From: Woeseia sp.
Lineage (GTDB): Bacteria > Pseudomonadota > Gammaproteobacteria > Steroidobacterales > Woeseiaceae
Direction: 5' to 3'
DNA length: 14,267 nucleotides
NCBI GenBank assembly: GCA_018701055.1
Contig: JABIUH010000056.1
Span: 1-14,267 of the forward strand
Below the pieces are notes generated by a model that made no database searches, was not told the origin of the DNA, and worked only from the letters and a program-made list of their open reading frames with translations. The translations under genes and the position numbers were made by a program. This document shows positions 1 through 7,348 of the stretch, piece after piece. The first letter of the stretch is position 1. Each line of letters begins with the position of its first letter.

Positions 1-2
1 AC

Positions 3-392
3 ACAATCGCAGCTGTCAATAATGTGGCCGCTATCGAGCCTGTCGTAATTAGTCAGCCTGATACCGCTGTTGGAGCCGGCGCCGCACGCTTGTTCGTGCT
101 TCATGGTGCTGCCGCCGCTCCGCAGGTCGACGTATTCGTTACCGTACCGGATGCTGATCTGGCTGCGACCGCCCCGGTTGGAACATTTTCCTTCAAAGAG
201 ACCATCCGACTTGGCGACAAACTCTCAGCGTCGGACGTCAATCTACTTCGAGATCAAGGAATCACGGACGGCGAGATTGTTGAAATTATTGCTCGCGTTC
301 GGCTCGCGACGTTCGGCAACTTCCTCAACAACGTTGCAAAAACCGAACATGGCGCAACCGCGGTTGCGCTTAAGGATTACAGCTCGGCATAG
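3..392 (+). pseudogene. Chimeric partial ORF: DUF4397-like segment joined to carboxymuconolactone decarboxylase-like tail
   Basis: The frame is already open at the left edge, so the true start is outside the window; the GTG at 24 is internal to the DUF4397-like sequence. The first ~66 codons, up to about nt 200, resemble DUF4397 surface/secreted domains: the end of one repeat (VAAIEPVV) and the start of the next, with the hallmark LFVLHGAAAAPQVDVFVTVP and GTFSFKE. From about nt 204 the frame reads LSASDVNLLRDQGITDGEIVEIIA...FGNFLNNVAKTE. This is the C-terminal helix pair of AhpD/carboxymuconolactone decarboxylase proteins, cytosolic enzymes unrelated to DUF4397. The CMD half carrying the catalytic Cys pair is absent. 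A natural deletion fusion or an assembly join are both possible. Neither half should be functional here. Family resemblances are from memory of conserved motifs. Confidence 0.6.
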
Positions 393-418
393 ATCCACGC
401 CAAATTCAAACGCTAAAA

Positions 419-1942
419 TTATTCAGAATCTTCTAGGTTATCCCGAACATCGAGGATCTCATCGTCCTCATATTCTTCATACTCATCGACGAATTCCACT
501 TCCGCGTCAGCAAACGCTGAAGGCGCATTCGGTGAGTCCGCTGCAATATTTTTTGCGGCCATATCAATCGTCGTTGGCTCAGATACTTCTTCCTCGGGCG
601 CCTCGATTCCAATGCGAAAAGATGCGAATCCTGGCATGACAAACTGATCAAGCGCCATCCCGAGTACACGACCCTTGTTACTCGCTCGAAGCTCAGTTTG
701 CACATTGGTGATCGGATCGGTAATCGTTCCGAGCAGTTGATTCTCGTTAACACGCTCGCCAAGCTTAACTTTGCTAAATAGCACCCCGCCCTGATCAGCA
801 CGCACCCACCGCGAACGATAGTAAACAGGCTCGCGATTACCCCAACGCGAGACCTTGTCGTACATGTCTAACTTGTTCAGCAGTGTCATCACACCTTTTG
901 TGCTGTGTGTTACCGCATCATTCTGAATTCGTGCCGGCCCACCTGCCTCAAGAGTGATAGTCGGAATACCGACGTCGGATGCCGCTCGACGCAATGTTCC
1001 ATTGGCTCCATCACTGTGTAATACAACGGGTGATCCAAACCCTTGCGTTAGTTCGACAACCTGCGGGTTTTTTAGATCCGCGCGCAATTGCGGAAGATTC
1101 GTACGTTGAAACGAACCCGTATGTAAATCTACCAGCGCGTCACACTGCGAAATCACTTCTGTGAAGAATGAATGAGCTAACCTTGAAGCTGAGCTCCCGC
1201 TGGGATTTCCAGGGAAGTATCTATTTAGATCACGACGATCTGGCAGGTAACGAGATGCTCGTCGAAATCCTTCAAGATTGACAATCGGCACACCAATGAC
1301 GGCGCCGGACAATTTTTCTGGTTCCAATTCGTACAGCACTCGACGTACTACCTCGATACCGTTGAGCTCGTCCCCATGAATGGCAGCAGTGATACAAAGC
1401 GTTGGCCCGCGATGTGCTCCATTCACTACCAATACAGGGGTCGGCGCCGCGATACCGGCGAAACTTTGTGCGGGAGACCACGCGAGCCGAGTGGATGTAC
1501 TTGCGGCGACTTCAGCGCCCAACATCAAAAGAGATTTTTGTGCATATACCGCCAGAGCCGGTTCGATCGGGGGGGCGATCTGACCAATATCGATTTCACC
1601 AAAATACTCAACAGGCGCGACGGGTTGCGAAAGGTCGATATTTTCGGCAACTCGAGGTTTGGCGTCCTCTTCCAAATTTTCCGTCTCATCACCAACCTCG
1701 GGAATCGGAGGTCCGACGAATACATCAGTAGCACCGTCAATGTGTTCACCGAGTTCTACATCTATCACGTCAGCCGATATTGAATCAGCGGCTGACGCAG
1801 GAACGAGGACGACCTGCTCACTAACGAGTTCATCCGCAGCAACTTCGTCTTCTGACTCGGCTGCAATGCTGTCACTCGTCAATAGGCATAGGGCAACGCT
1901 CAATGCCACAATCGCGTGATTTTTCAGTAATTTAAGTGACAT
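419..1942 (-). CDS. Exported AstE/AspA-type (M14-like) zinc deacylase
   Basis: This is a 507-aa member of the succinylglutamate desuccinylase/aspartoacylase family, which hydrolyses N-acyl amino acids or small amides using one zinc ion. Expected metal ligands are visible: H189 and E192 in HGDE, and H274 in DLHTG. E332 in TLEAGG is the likely catalytic base, and the RRDLNRYFPG block (236-245) is the usual substrate-binding arginine region. Residues 368-446 form the C-terminal beta domain. Residues 1-28 look like a Sec signal peptide (LKLLKNHAIVALSVALCLL...SIAA), so it should act in the periplasm; the Cys at 19 lacks a proper lipobox. An acidic, low-complexity stretch (about 29-115) separates signal and enzyme, and another acidic tail (448-507) ends the protein. 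Both are additions to the core family. No strong ribosome binding site lies close to the ATG. It converges with the left-edge ORF. The real substrate is unknown. Confidence 0.85.
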   Translation of the reverse strand: MSLKLLKNHAIVALSVALCLLTSDSIAAESEDEVAADELVSEQVVLVPASAADSISADVIDVELGEHIDGATDVFVGPPIPEVGDETENLEEDAKPRVAENIDLSQPVAPVEYFGEIDIGQIAPPIEPALAVYAQKSLLMLGAEVAASTSTRLAWSPAQSFAGIAAPTPVLVVNGAHRGPTLCITAAIHGDELNGIEVVRRVLYELEPEKLSGAVIGVPIVNLEGFRRASRYLPDRRDLNRYFPGNPSGSSASRLAHSFFTEVISQCDALVDLHTGSFQRTNLPQLRADLKNPQVVELTQGFGSPVVLHSDGANGTLRRAASDVGIPTITLEAGGPARIQNDAVTHSTKGVMTLLNKLDMYDKVSRWGNREPVYYRSRWVRADQGGVLFSKVKLGERVNENQLLGTITDPITNVQTELRASNKGRVLGMALDQFVMPGFASFRIGIEAPEEEVSEPTTIDMAAKNIAADSPNAPSAFADAEVEFVDEYEEYEDDEILDVRDNLEDSE

Positions 1943-2394
1943 TTTTGTGCTGACTAGCGCTTCCTGGTTGATAAAACAAGAATTGAAGACGAACTGCTCA
2001 CCATTGATTAGGATACCGAATGCCCGACCCAGATCTGAGACCCAGTCGACGATTCAACGGTAACTATATGTTTTTCCTAAGTCCACTGAAAGAGAAATTG
2101 TCGACTTTTCGCAAATCCTCCCGCTTCCCTAATGACCTTGCGGAGCATTTCTATCGAAAGATGCCGCGCCGCGAACGCAACCTGGGACCGAACGATGCCT
2201 CCGAGAAATCAATGGGTGAAAAGCAATGCCACTAGCGTCGATCAAAATTCAGTTCTTGATGAGCATCGCTTGGGTTACGATTCACTGGTGAGCACGAAGA
2301 CACCCACTACTAAGCGCTATCTCCTGGGAAGCGCAAGCAGGCAATCGAACCTGACTACAAACTCCAAAGATGAATCACCCGTCGGGGACCGACG
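1943..2394. other. Gene-poor interval between divergent genes
   Basis: These 452 bases separate the divergent starts of the zinc deacylase (-) and the GNAT gene (+), so promoters for both should lie here, though I could not single out convincing -35/-10 pairs. Two open frames cross it (2020-2235 and 2132-2398, both +). Their translations are rich in Arg, Ser and Asn, match no family I recognise, and overlap each other. I regard them as chance frames or unrecognisable remnants. No hairpin terminator or repeat stands out. Confidence 0.4.
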
Positions 2395-3000
2395 TTGACT
2401 CGTCCGAAAACAAAGAAAGCGCCATTCAACACTAGGATCATGCCGGCAGTGCTACGACAACTAAAAAAAGTCGGGATTCATCTTAATCCCTTTTTCACGG
2501 TTCGCGAGGGCGATAGTCGCACAGAGTTAAGTGACAGCGATGAATTTAGGTTCGATTTCATCGCTGAAAATGAGTTTGATTCATTGGTCACGTTCGAAAG
2601 AACCGTAGATCGTTCAACACTTCGCTCGTGGCTTGATTCGGGAAAACGATGTTTTTCCGTATGGGACAACGACAAGCTGATCGCAACAATGTGGTGTGAT
2701 TTCGATGAATTCAACTTCGCCCCAAATTATCGACCGCTCGCCACAGACGAAGTCTACTTGTATGCCGCTTATTCGGATCCACGCTATCGCGGCCGGAATG
2801 TCGCGCCAAACATGCGTCAGCGCTGCTACGCCGCCTTGCGCGAATTAGGGTGTAGTCGATTTTACAGTTACACCCAGTTCTTTAATGTCGCGGCACGCCG
2901 CTTCAAAGAGAAATTGGGCGCACGAAATGAACAGCTACGGCTTAACTATTGTTTGTTCGGGCGCTGGTCAAACACAGTCACATTGCGTACCTACCAATGA
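2395..3000 (+). CDS. GNAT-family N-acetyltransferase
   Basis: This is a 201-aa protein if the TTG at 2395 is used (GGGGA lies 6 bases upstream); the alternative ATG at 2440 gives 186 aa. The acetyl-CoA pyrophosphate loop, GNAT motif A, is seen as DPRYRGRNVAP (residues 128-138) after a strand ending in EVYLYAAYS. Motif B follows as FFNVAARRFKEKLGAR (162-177), where a side chain of the helix meets the CoA tail. The N-terminal VGIHLNPFFTVREG resembles a subgroup of GNAT proteins often found near envelope or exopolysaccharide genes; that comparison is from memory. The acceptor is unknown. It stops 28 bases before the 8-oxoguanine deaminase start on the same strand, suggesting co-transcription. 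A catalytic link between the two is only inference. Confidence 0.75.
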   Translation: MTRPKTKKAPFNTRIMPAVLRQLKKVGIHLNPFFTVREGDSRTELSDSDEFRFDFIAENEFDSLVTFERTVDRSTLRSWLDSGKRCFSVWDNDKLIATMWCDFDEFNFAPNYRPLATDEVYLYAAYSDPRYRGRNVAPNMRQRCYAALRELGCSRFYSYTQFFNVAARRFKEKLGARNEQLRLNYCLFGRWSNTVTLRTYQ

Positions 3001-3028
3001 GTCGAATCCAATCGAAGCGCGTGAGCCG

Positions 3029-4381
3029 ATGAGCAAGACAACTTGGTTGAGGAACCCCGCGGCGGTGTTCACGGGAACTGGCAGCGATGCAAACGGCGGC
3101 ATTCTGATCAACAATGGCATCATTGTCGAAACAGTGTCTAGTGGGCACACGCCTGCTCACGAATGGGATGAAAGCGTCGACCTGTCTAACGCTGTCGTTC
3201 TTCCGGGACTAATCAATACACACCACCACTTCTATCAAACGCTAACTCGATGCGTTCCTCAAGCGCTTAATAAACCCCTGTTTCCGTGGCTCAAGACGCT
3301 TTACCAGATTTGGCAGTTTCTGGATGCAGAGATGCTAGCCGCAGCAACCGAGCTGGCAGGCCTGGAGTTAATGCTGTCTGGCGCAACGACTATTGCTGAC
3401 CACCATTATGTGTTTCCGAAGGGGCTGGAAAACGCAATAGATGTCCAGGTTGAGGCAATCGGAAAATTGGGTTGTCGCGCTGTCTTAACACGAGGTTCGA
3501 TGAGCTTGGGTGAAGATAGTGGGGGCCTGCCTCCCAATGCGGTGATACAGGCAGAGGACGTCATACTGGCTGACAGCGAAAGGGTGATCGACGAATTCCA
3601 TGAAGATCAGTCTGGCGCAAAAATTCAAATCGCATTAGCGCCTTGCTCACCGTTTTCTGTCACCCGTGAGTTAATGACGGCCACGGCCGAACTTGCCGAA
3701 AGAAAAAACGTTCTCTTGCACACGCATTTGGCAGAAACCGAAGACGAAAATGCTTTTTGCCAACGTCAATTCGGACTGCGCCCATTGGAGTATCTTGAAC
3801 AGTGTGGCTGGCTGACTAATCGAACCTGGCTTGCGCACGGAATTCACTTTGATAGTGACGAAATATCGACGCTCGGCGCTGCAGATATTGGCATCGCACA
3901 TTGCCCAACGTCGAATATGCTCCTTGGATCCGGCATTTGCCCATCGATGGATCTGATCGATGCTGGATGCCGTTTTGGACTTGCTGTCGACGGATCCGCA
4001 TCGAATGACGGCTCGAACATGATTCAGGAGGTTCGCCATTCCCTACTGCAACAACGATTGCGCTACGCGCCTCAGCAAATTACCGCCGAAACCGTACTGG
4101 GGTGGGCGTGCAAGGGGTCTGCATCATTGTTGCGTCGTGATGATATCGGCGAAATTTCAGCCGGCAAGCAAGCGGACCTCGCTATATTCAATCTCGACGA
4201 ACTACGCTTCTCCGGTGCGGGTGACCCGATCGCCGCACTCGTCACCTGCGGCGCACATGCTGTAGATCGTCTAATGGTCGGTGGCGAATGGCTAATCGAA
4301 AGCGCCGAGCATCGCGACTTTATTGCGCGAGATCTCATCCAAAAACACTCTCAACTTGCCAAAAAACTTCAGAGTAGTTGA
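3029..4381 (+). CDS. 8-oxoguanine deaminase (amidohydrolase superfamily)
   Basis: This 450-aa cytosolic metal-dependent deaminase should convert 8-oxoguanine to urate, removing an oxidised base from the nucleobase pool. The closest named family is 8-oxoguanine deaminase (Pseudomonas Pa0142 type); hydroxyatrazine-type hydrolases are relatives. Metal-binding and catalytic residues are complete: H65 and H67 in NTHHHFYQT, H233 and E236 in HTHLAETEDE, H270 in LAHGIHF, and D321 in AVDGSASNDGSN. Blocks close to the 8-oxoguanine deaminase subgroup are RGSMSLGEDSGGLPP (155-169), IALAPCSPFSVTREL (201-215) and HCPTSNMLLGSGI. The open frame extends back to 2885, but the first 48 codons overlap the GNAT gene and lack family similarity. 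ATG 3029 gives the family's usual N-terminus and length. Its stop lies 6 bases from the stop of the convergent dihydropyrimidinase. Confidence 0.88.
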   Translation: MSKTTWLRNPAAVFTGTGSDANGGILINNGIIVETVSSGHTPAHEWDESVDLSNAVVLPGLINTHHHFYQTLTRCVPQALNKPLFPWLKTLYQIWQFLDAEMLAAATELAGLELMLSGATTIADHHYVFPKGLENAIDVQVEAIGKLGCRAVLTRGSMSLGEDSGGLPPNAVIQAEDVILADSERVIDEFHEDQSGAKIQIALAPCSPFSVTRELMTATAELAERKNVLLHTHLAETEDENAFCQRQFGLRPLEYLEQCGWLTNRTWLAHGIHFDSDEISTLGAADIGIAHCPTSNMLLGSGICPSMDLIDAGCRFGLAVDGSASNDGSNMIQEVRHSLLQQRLRYAPQQITAETVLGWACKGSASLLRRDDIGEISAGKQADLAIFNLDELRFSGAGDPIAALVTCGAHAVDRLMVGGEWLIESAEHRDFIARDLIQKHSQLAKKLQSS

Positions 4382-4387
4382 TCTCTT

Positions 4388-5803
4388 CTACATCACCTGT
4401 CCGGACGCGGATCGTTTTTGATACTGACCCATTCCTGCATGTCCCAACCACTCGTCTCCATCGACAATCAGGTTTCCCCGCAAGAACACTTTTTTGACTT
4501 TTCCGGTCACTTTTCGCCCCTCAAAAAGTGAGTAGTCAACATTTGAGTGGTGTGAAGCCGCACTCAATGTATGTGTTTCGTTTGCGTCAAACAAAACCAG
4601 ATCTGCATCGCTGCCAACGGCAATCGTCCCCTTCCTTGGAAACAAACCAAACATCTTAGCGGGCGCTGTCGCCATGACTTGAACAAAGCGATTCAAATTA
4701 ATCCTGCCGTCGTTAACGCCACCATCAAAAAGCAACGGCAATCGAAATTCGACGCCCGGCGCCCCATTTGGAATTTTCGAGAAATCATCAATTCCTAGCT
4801 GTTTGGATTTGAGTATGCCGTGGGCCTTTTCATTGAAACAAAACGGACAATGATCAGTCGACACAACTTGCAGATCATCAAACTTTAGACCGCGCCAAAG
4901 TGCTTCCTGGCAATCATGATCGCGAAGTGGCGGCGTCATAACGTACTTCGCACTATCGAATCCGGGCCGCTCGTATTCGGAACTATCTAAAAACAAATAA
5001 TGCGGACATGTTTCGGCAAACGCGGCGATGCCGCGGTCACGTGCTTCGACCACTGCGTCCAAGGCTTCTTTGGCGGAAAGGTGAACGATATAGACCGGCA
5101 CTTCAGCGAGTTCTGCGATACGAATGACTCGATGCGTCGCCTCGCCTTCCATGAGTTGCGGTCTGGTCATCTGATGATACTTGGGCGAAGTATTGCCTGC
5201 CGCGAGTGCTTCTTCGATCAGTGCCTGAATAATGACGCCGTTCTCCGCGTGCAAGTTGACCATGCCACCGTGATCACCCACTTTCCTCATCGTCTTATAG
5301 ATATCCGCGTCATCCACCATGAGGACATCCGGATATGCCATATAAAGCTTAAAGCTGGACACACCCTCCTTATTGACCATGTCCGGCAATTCAGAGAGCG
5401 AAGCATCGTTTACATCGGTAAGAATCGAATGAAAGCCGTAGTCGATACAGCACTGCGGTTCAGCTGAAGCCAGACGTCGTTCCAACGCCGCTTTAGGCGA
5501 ATCGCCCTTAAATTGCTGAGCAAAATCGAGGATCGTTGTCGTCCCACCAAATGCGGCTGATCGGGTACCCGACTCAAAAGTGTCGCAAGTCTCAACCCCA
5601 TTACCCATTGGCGTTTCCATATGGACGTGGGCATCAATTCCACCGGGCATCACCAGGAGACCATTAACGTCATAGACTTTCGCGTCGTCCGCCGTCAACT
5701 CACGGCCGAGAGCTTCTATCTTGCCGTTCTCAATGAGTATGTCTCCGACGTAGTCATCGACCGCGGTTACGATGCGACCGCCTTTAATTAGTACTCGACT
5801 CAC
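4388..5803 (-). CDS. hydA: Dihydropyrimidinase / D-hydantoinase
   Basis: This 471-aa cytosolic binuclear-zinc cyclic amidohydrolase opens dihydrouracil, dihydrothymine or hydantoin rings, the second step of reductive pyrimidine breakdown. All expected ligands are present (numbered from the GTG start): H59 and H61 in DAHVHME, the carboxylated lysine K152 in SSFKLYMAYP, H185 in NLHAEN, H241 in IVHLSA and D317 in STDHCPF. PNGAPGVEFRLPLLF and the C-terminal GSDADLVLFD are also typical. The frame can be extended to 5872, but GTG 5803 is the better start: it gives the canonical N-terminus SRVLIKGGRIVTA and has GGGAG seven bases upstream (5811-5815). No dihydropyrimidine dehydrogenase or beta-ureidopropionase is in the window, so the true substrate (dihydropyrimidine or another hydantoin) is not settled by context. 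Confidence 0.92.
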   Translation of the reverse strand: MSRVLIKGGRIVTAVDDYVGDILIENGKIEALGRELTADDAKVYDVNGLLVMPGGIDAHVHMETPMGNGVETCDTFESGTRSAAFGGTTTILDFAQQFKGDSPKAALERRLASAEPQCCIDYGFHSILTDVNDASLSELPDMVNKEGVSSFKLYMAYPDVLMVDDADIYKTMRKVGDHGGMVNLHAENGVIIQALIEEALAAGNTSPKYHQMTRPQLMEGEATHRVIRIAELAEVPVYIVHLSAKEALDAVVEARDRGIAAFAETCPHYLFLDSSEYERPGFDSAKYVMTPPLRDHDCQEALWRGLKFDDLQVVSTDHCPFCFNEKAHGILKSKQLGIDDFSKIPNGAPGVEFRLPLLFDGGVNDGRINLNRFVQVMATAPAKMFGLFPRKGTIAVGSDADLVLFDANETHTLSAASHHSNVDYSLFEGRKVTGKVKKVFLRGNLIVDGDEWLGHAGMGQYQKRSASGQVM

Positions 5804-5810
5804 GCAGATT

Positions 5811-5815
5811 CTCCC
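5811..5815 (-). promoter_or_regulatory. Ribosome binding site deciding the dihydropyrimidinase GTG start
   Basis: On the minus strand the sequence reads TGGGAGAATCTGC followed by GTG (5803-5801). The GGGAG core sits seven bases from the start codon, which favours this GTG over the upstream in-frame ATG at 5872. Confidence 0.7.
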
Positions 5816-5836
5816 AGTTAGACCGATCCGAATTCG

Positions 5837-5867
5837 ATTATTCTCGATCTCGAATACGTCGTGACAA
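5837..5867 (-). promoter_or_regulatory. Possible sigma70-type promoter for dihydropyrimidinase
   Basis: Minus-strand hexamers TTGTCA (5867-5862) and AATAAT (5842-5837) each match the consensus in five of six positions. They are separated by 19 bases, longer than ideal. The site lies about 35-65 bases upstream of the GTG start, inside the N-terminal extension of the longer open frame, which also argues against that longer start. Confidence 0.3.
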
Positions 5868-5985
5868 TGCACCGGACCGGTTAGCGAACTTTACTGGTAG
5901 TACACGACAATAGGCAACAGAAACCCATCGCACCATCAAATTGAGGCGCAATACGGGTAGGCCAGGACTAGTGACGAATCTTTGA

Positions 5986-6292
5986 GGTTGCGTAGAAACC
6001 TATGACAGTGCGGATTTGGAAGACAATCTCATCAGCTTTGGATTCCAATTTCCGTACGGCAAAGCGACGCCTCCCCTCCTTGACTCCGACGGCGACGGAG
6101 CTGCCGACTACAACGAATCCATATCGGTAAGACGGGGCAGCAACGATGCCTGAGTGTTTGATCGGAGAAGTTGTCAGCGCTGATCGTATGATGACACGCC
6201 GTTACGGCGAGGCCAATCCAATTTCGGACAACGGATCAGCCGCTGATAAAGCCAACAACAGACGCGTCGTATTGCGCATTACAGCTAGATAA
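5986..6292 (+). pseudogene. Decayed OmpA-family outer membrane protein gene
   Basis: Two pieces of one ancestral gene are legible in different frames. At 5986-6153 the frame reads LEDNLISFGFQFPYGKATPP, resembling the last barrel strand of an OmpA-type porin plus hinge, then DSDGDGAADYNES, a thrombospondin type-3 calcium-binding repeat. It stops at TGA 6151. At 6146-6292, in another frame, it reads VVSADRMMTRRYGEANPISDNG...NNRRVVLRITAR. This is the C-terminal end of the OmpA peptidoglycan-binding domain, with its NNRRV signature and natural TAA stop. Most of the barrel and roughly the first two thirds of the OmpA domain are missing, so at least one deletion and one frame change occurred. A terminator follows at the position expected for the intact gene. 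No functional product is likely. Confidence 0.8.
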
Positions 6293-6306
6293 ACTATTTG
6301 GGCAAT

Positions 6307-6331
6307 GGACGGGAAACCGTCCCGGTTTTTT
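6307..6331 (+). terminator. Rho-independent terminator of the decayed OmpA gene
   Basis: A perfect six-base stem GGACGG/CCGTCC (6307-6312 with 6317-6322) closes a GAAA tetraloop and is followed by CGG and six T residues (6326-6331). It starts 14 bases after the residual OmpA stop codon, so it is best read as that gene's own terminator, preserved while the coding part decayed. Confidence 0.8.
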
Positions 6332-6350
6332 ATTCTTAAACGTTGGAACA

Positions 6351-6417
6351 GCTTCCAGCCGCAATTGCGACGATTGAACTATGTGATATTGACCGGTACC
6401 ACATCGCGGCTGGAAGC
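6351..6417. repeat. 12-bp perfect inverted repeat with 43-base spacer
   Basis: GCTTCCAGCCGC (6351-6362) is exactly complementary to GCGGCTGGAAGC (6406-6417). It lies in the gene-free stretch between the OmpA remnant's terminator and the SDR gene. No T-tract follows either arm. It could be a structured RNA element, the scar of a small mobile repeat, or chance. The rest of 6332-6517 shows nothing recognisable. Confidence 0.55.
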
Positions 6418-6517
6418 CGCTCTTACGGACACGTCGAAAAAACTCAACGCGACCGATGAATCAACGAAACTGACTGCATCAATTTGTATCCGAAGGGCCC
6501 AACTTTAGTAAGTGCAA

Positions 6518-7348
6518 TTAATCGCCCTGCCTTGAGAGCTTGCGTTGAAAACGTTGCATGCCTGCAATCCAACGACCATGGTCATTCGCTTTTCGCTGGA
6601 CGTAGGTCGCGACTTGGGGATGCGGCAAAATCAGAAAACGCTTTTCCTCGATACCTTCAATAATTCGATCTGCAACATCCTCCGGGCGGAGAATGCCGTC
6701 AACATCGTTCCCTCCGAATCCGCCCTCGAGCGAATCTGAATCGTCTGCAATTCCGATCATTTGGGTTGCGACTGCCTGCGGGCAAACGACGGAAACATGT
6801 ATGCCTTGTTCTCCATGCGTTATCGCCAACGACTCGGCGAACGCAACTGCAGCATGTTTGGTTGCTGAATAGGCGGCATCCCCGATTTGACTCAACAGAC
6901 CCGCCGCCGATGCGACGTTCACCAGGTAACCGCCGTCTCTCGCAACCATCAATGGAATTAATGTCCGCGCTGCATAGACGTGCGCCATGACATTAACCCG
7001 CCAACAGGCCGCCCATCGGTCTTCCGCATTTCCGATTCCACCACGTTTTGAGCCAGCCATCGAATCAGCATCACCAAATCCGACGCCGGCATTGGAAACG
7101 AAAAGATCAATCGGGCCGACGTTCTCTTCAACGGACAAAATAAATTTCGCAAAGTCGTTCTCATCACCAACATCAACGCCGTAACCGCGACCACCGATTT
7201 CCCCGGCAACCGCGACAGCGGCATCTTCCTCGATATCCGCCACAACCACATCGCAGCCGTCACTGCTTAAGCGTCGGCATATCGCCCGACCAATGCCATG
7301 ACCGCCTCCAGTGACGACGGCCAGCTTGATATTGTCGGCAATAGGCAC
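6518..7348 (-). CDS. Short-chain dehydrogenase/reductase (classical SDR)
   Basis: This 276-aa NAD(P)-dependent oxidoreductase has a Rossmann fold. The cofactor loop is TGGGHGIG (13-20), D38 in VADIE at the end of strand 2 favours NAD over NADP, and D59-V60 and NAG (86-88) are the usual adenine contacts. The catalytic set is N119, S147 in NVASAAG, Y160 and K164 in YSATK. P190 in VVCPQAV continues the nicotinamide pocket. The C-terminal 240-276 is basic and may bind membrane or partner. The start is GTG at 7348, whose G is the last base of the TAG stop of the upstream dehydrogenase (TAGTG), so translation is probably coupled and the two genes form one operon. The substrate cannot be read from sequence; alcohol or hydroxy-acyl substrates are common for this class. 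Confidence 0.9.
   Translation of the reverse strand: MPIADNIKLAVVTGGGHGIGRAICRRLSSDGCDVVVADIEEDAAVAVAGEIGGRGYGVDVGDENDFAKFILSVEENVGPIDLFVSNAGVGFGDADSMAGSKRGGIGNAEDRWAACWRVNVMAHVYAARTLIPLMVARDGGYLVNVASAAGLLSQIGDAAYSATKHAAVAFAESLAITHGEQGIHVSVVCPQAVATQMIGIADDSDSLEGGFGGNDVDGILRPEDVADRIIEGIEEKRFLILPHPQVATYVQRKANDHGRWIAGMQRFQRKLSRQGD

Noticed and set aside
70..639. 189-codon + strand ORF crossing the left-edge chimera and the 3' end of the deacylase
   Set aside because: Shadow frame rich in Arg, Ser and Leu, antisense to a well-supported coding region.
2020..2398. Two overlapping + strand open frames (71 and 88 codons) upstream of the GNAT gene
   Set aside because: No family resemblance, atypical composition, mutual overlap and no ribosome site; treated as chance frames in an intergenic region.
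2885..3028. N-terminal extension of the 8-oxoguanine deaminase by 48 codons
   Set aside because: It overlaps the GNAT gene, is unlike family N-termini, and ATG 3029 gives the standard 450-residue length.
5804..5872. N-terminal extension of the dihydropyrimidinase to ATG 5872
   Set aside because: GTG 5803 has a GGGAG ribosome site and the canonical SRVLIKGGRIVTA start; the extension also covers a possible promoter.
6305..6508. 67-codon + strand ORF after the OmpA remnant
   Set aside because: It begins inside a terminator stem, contains the inverted repeat and has no recognisable protein features.
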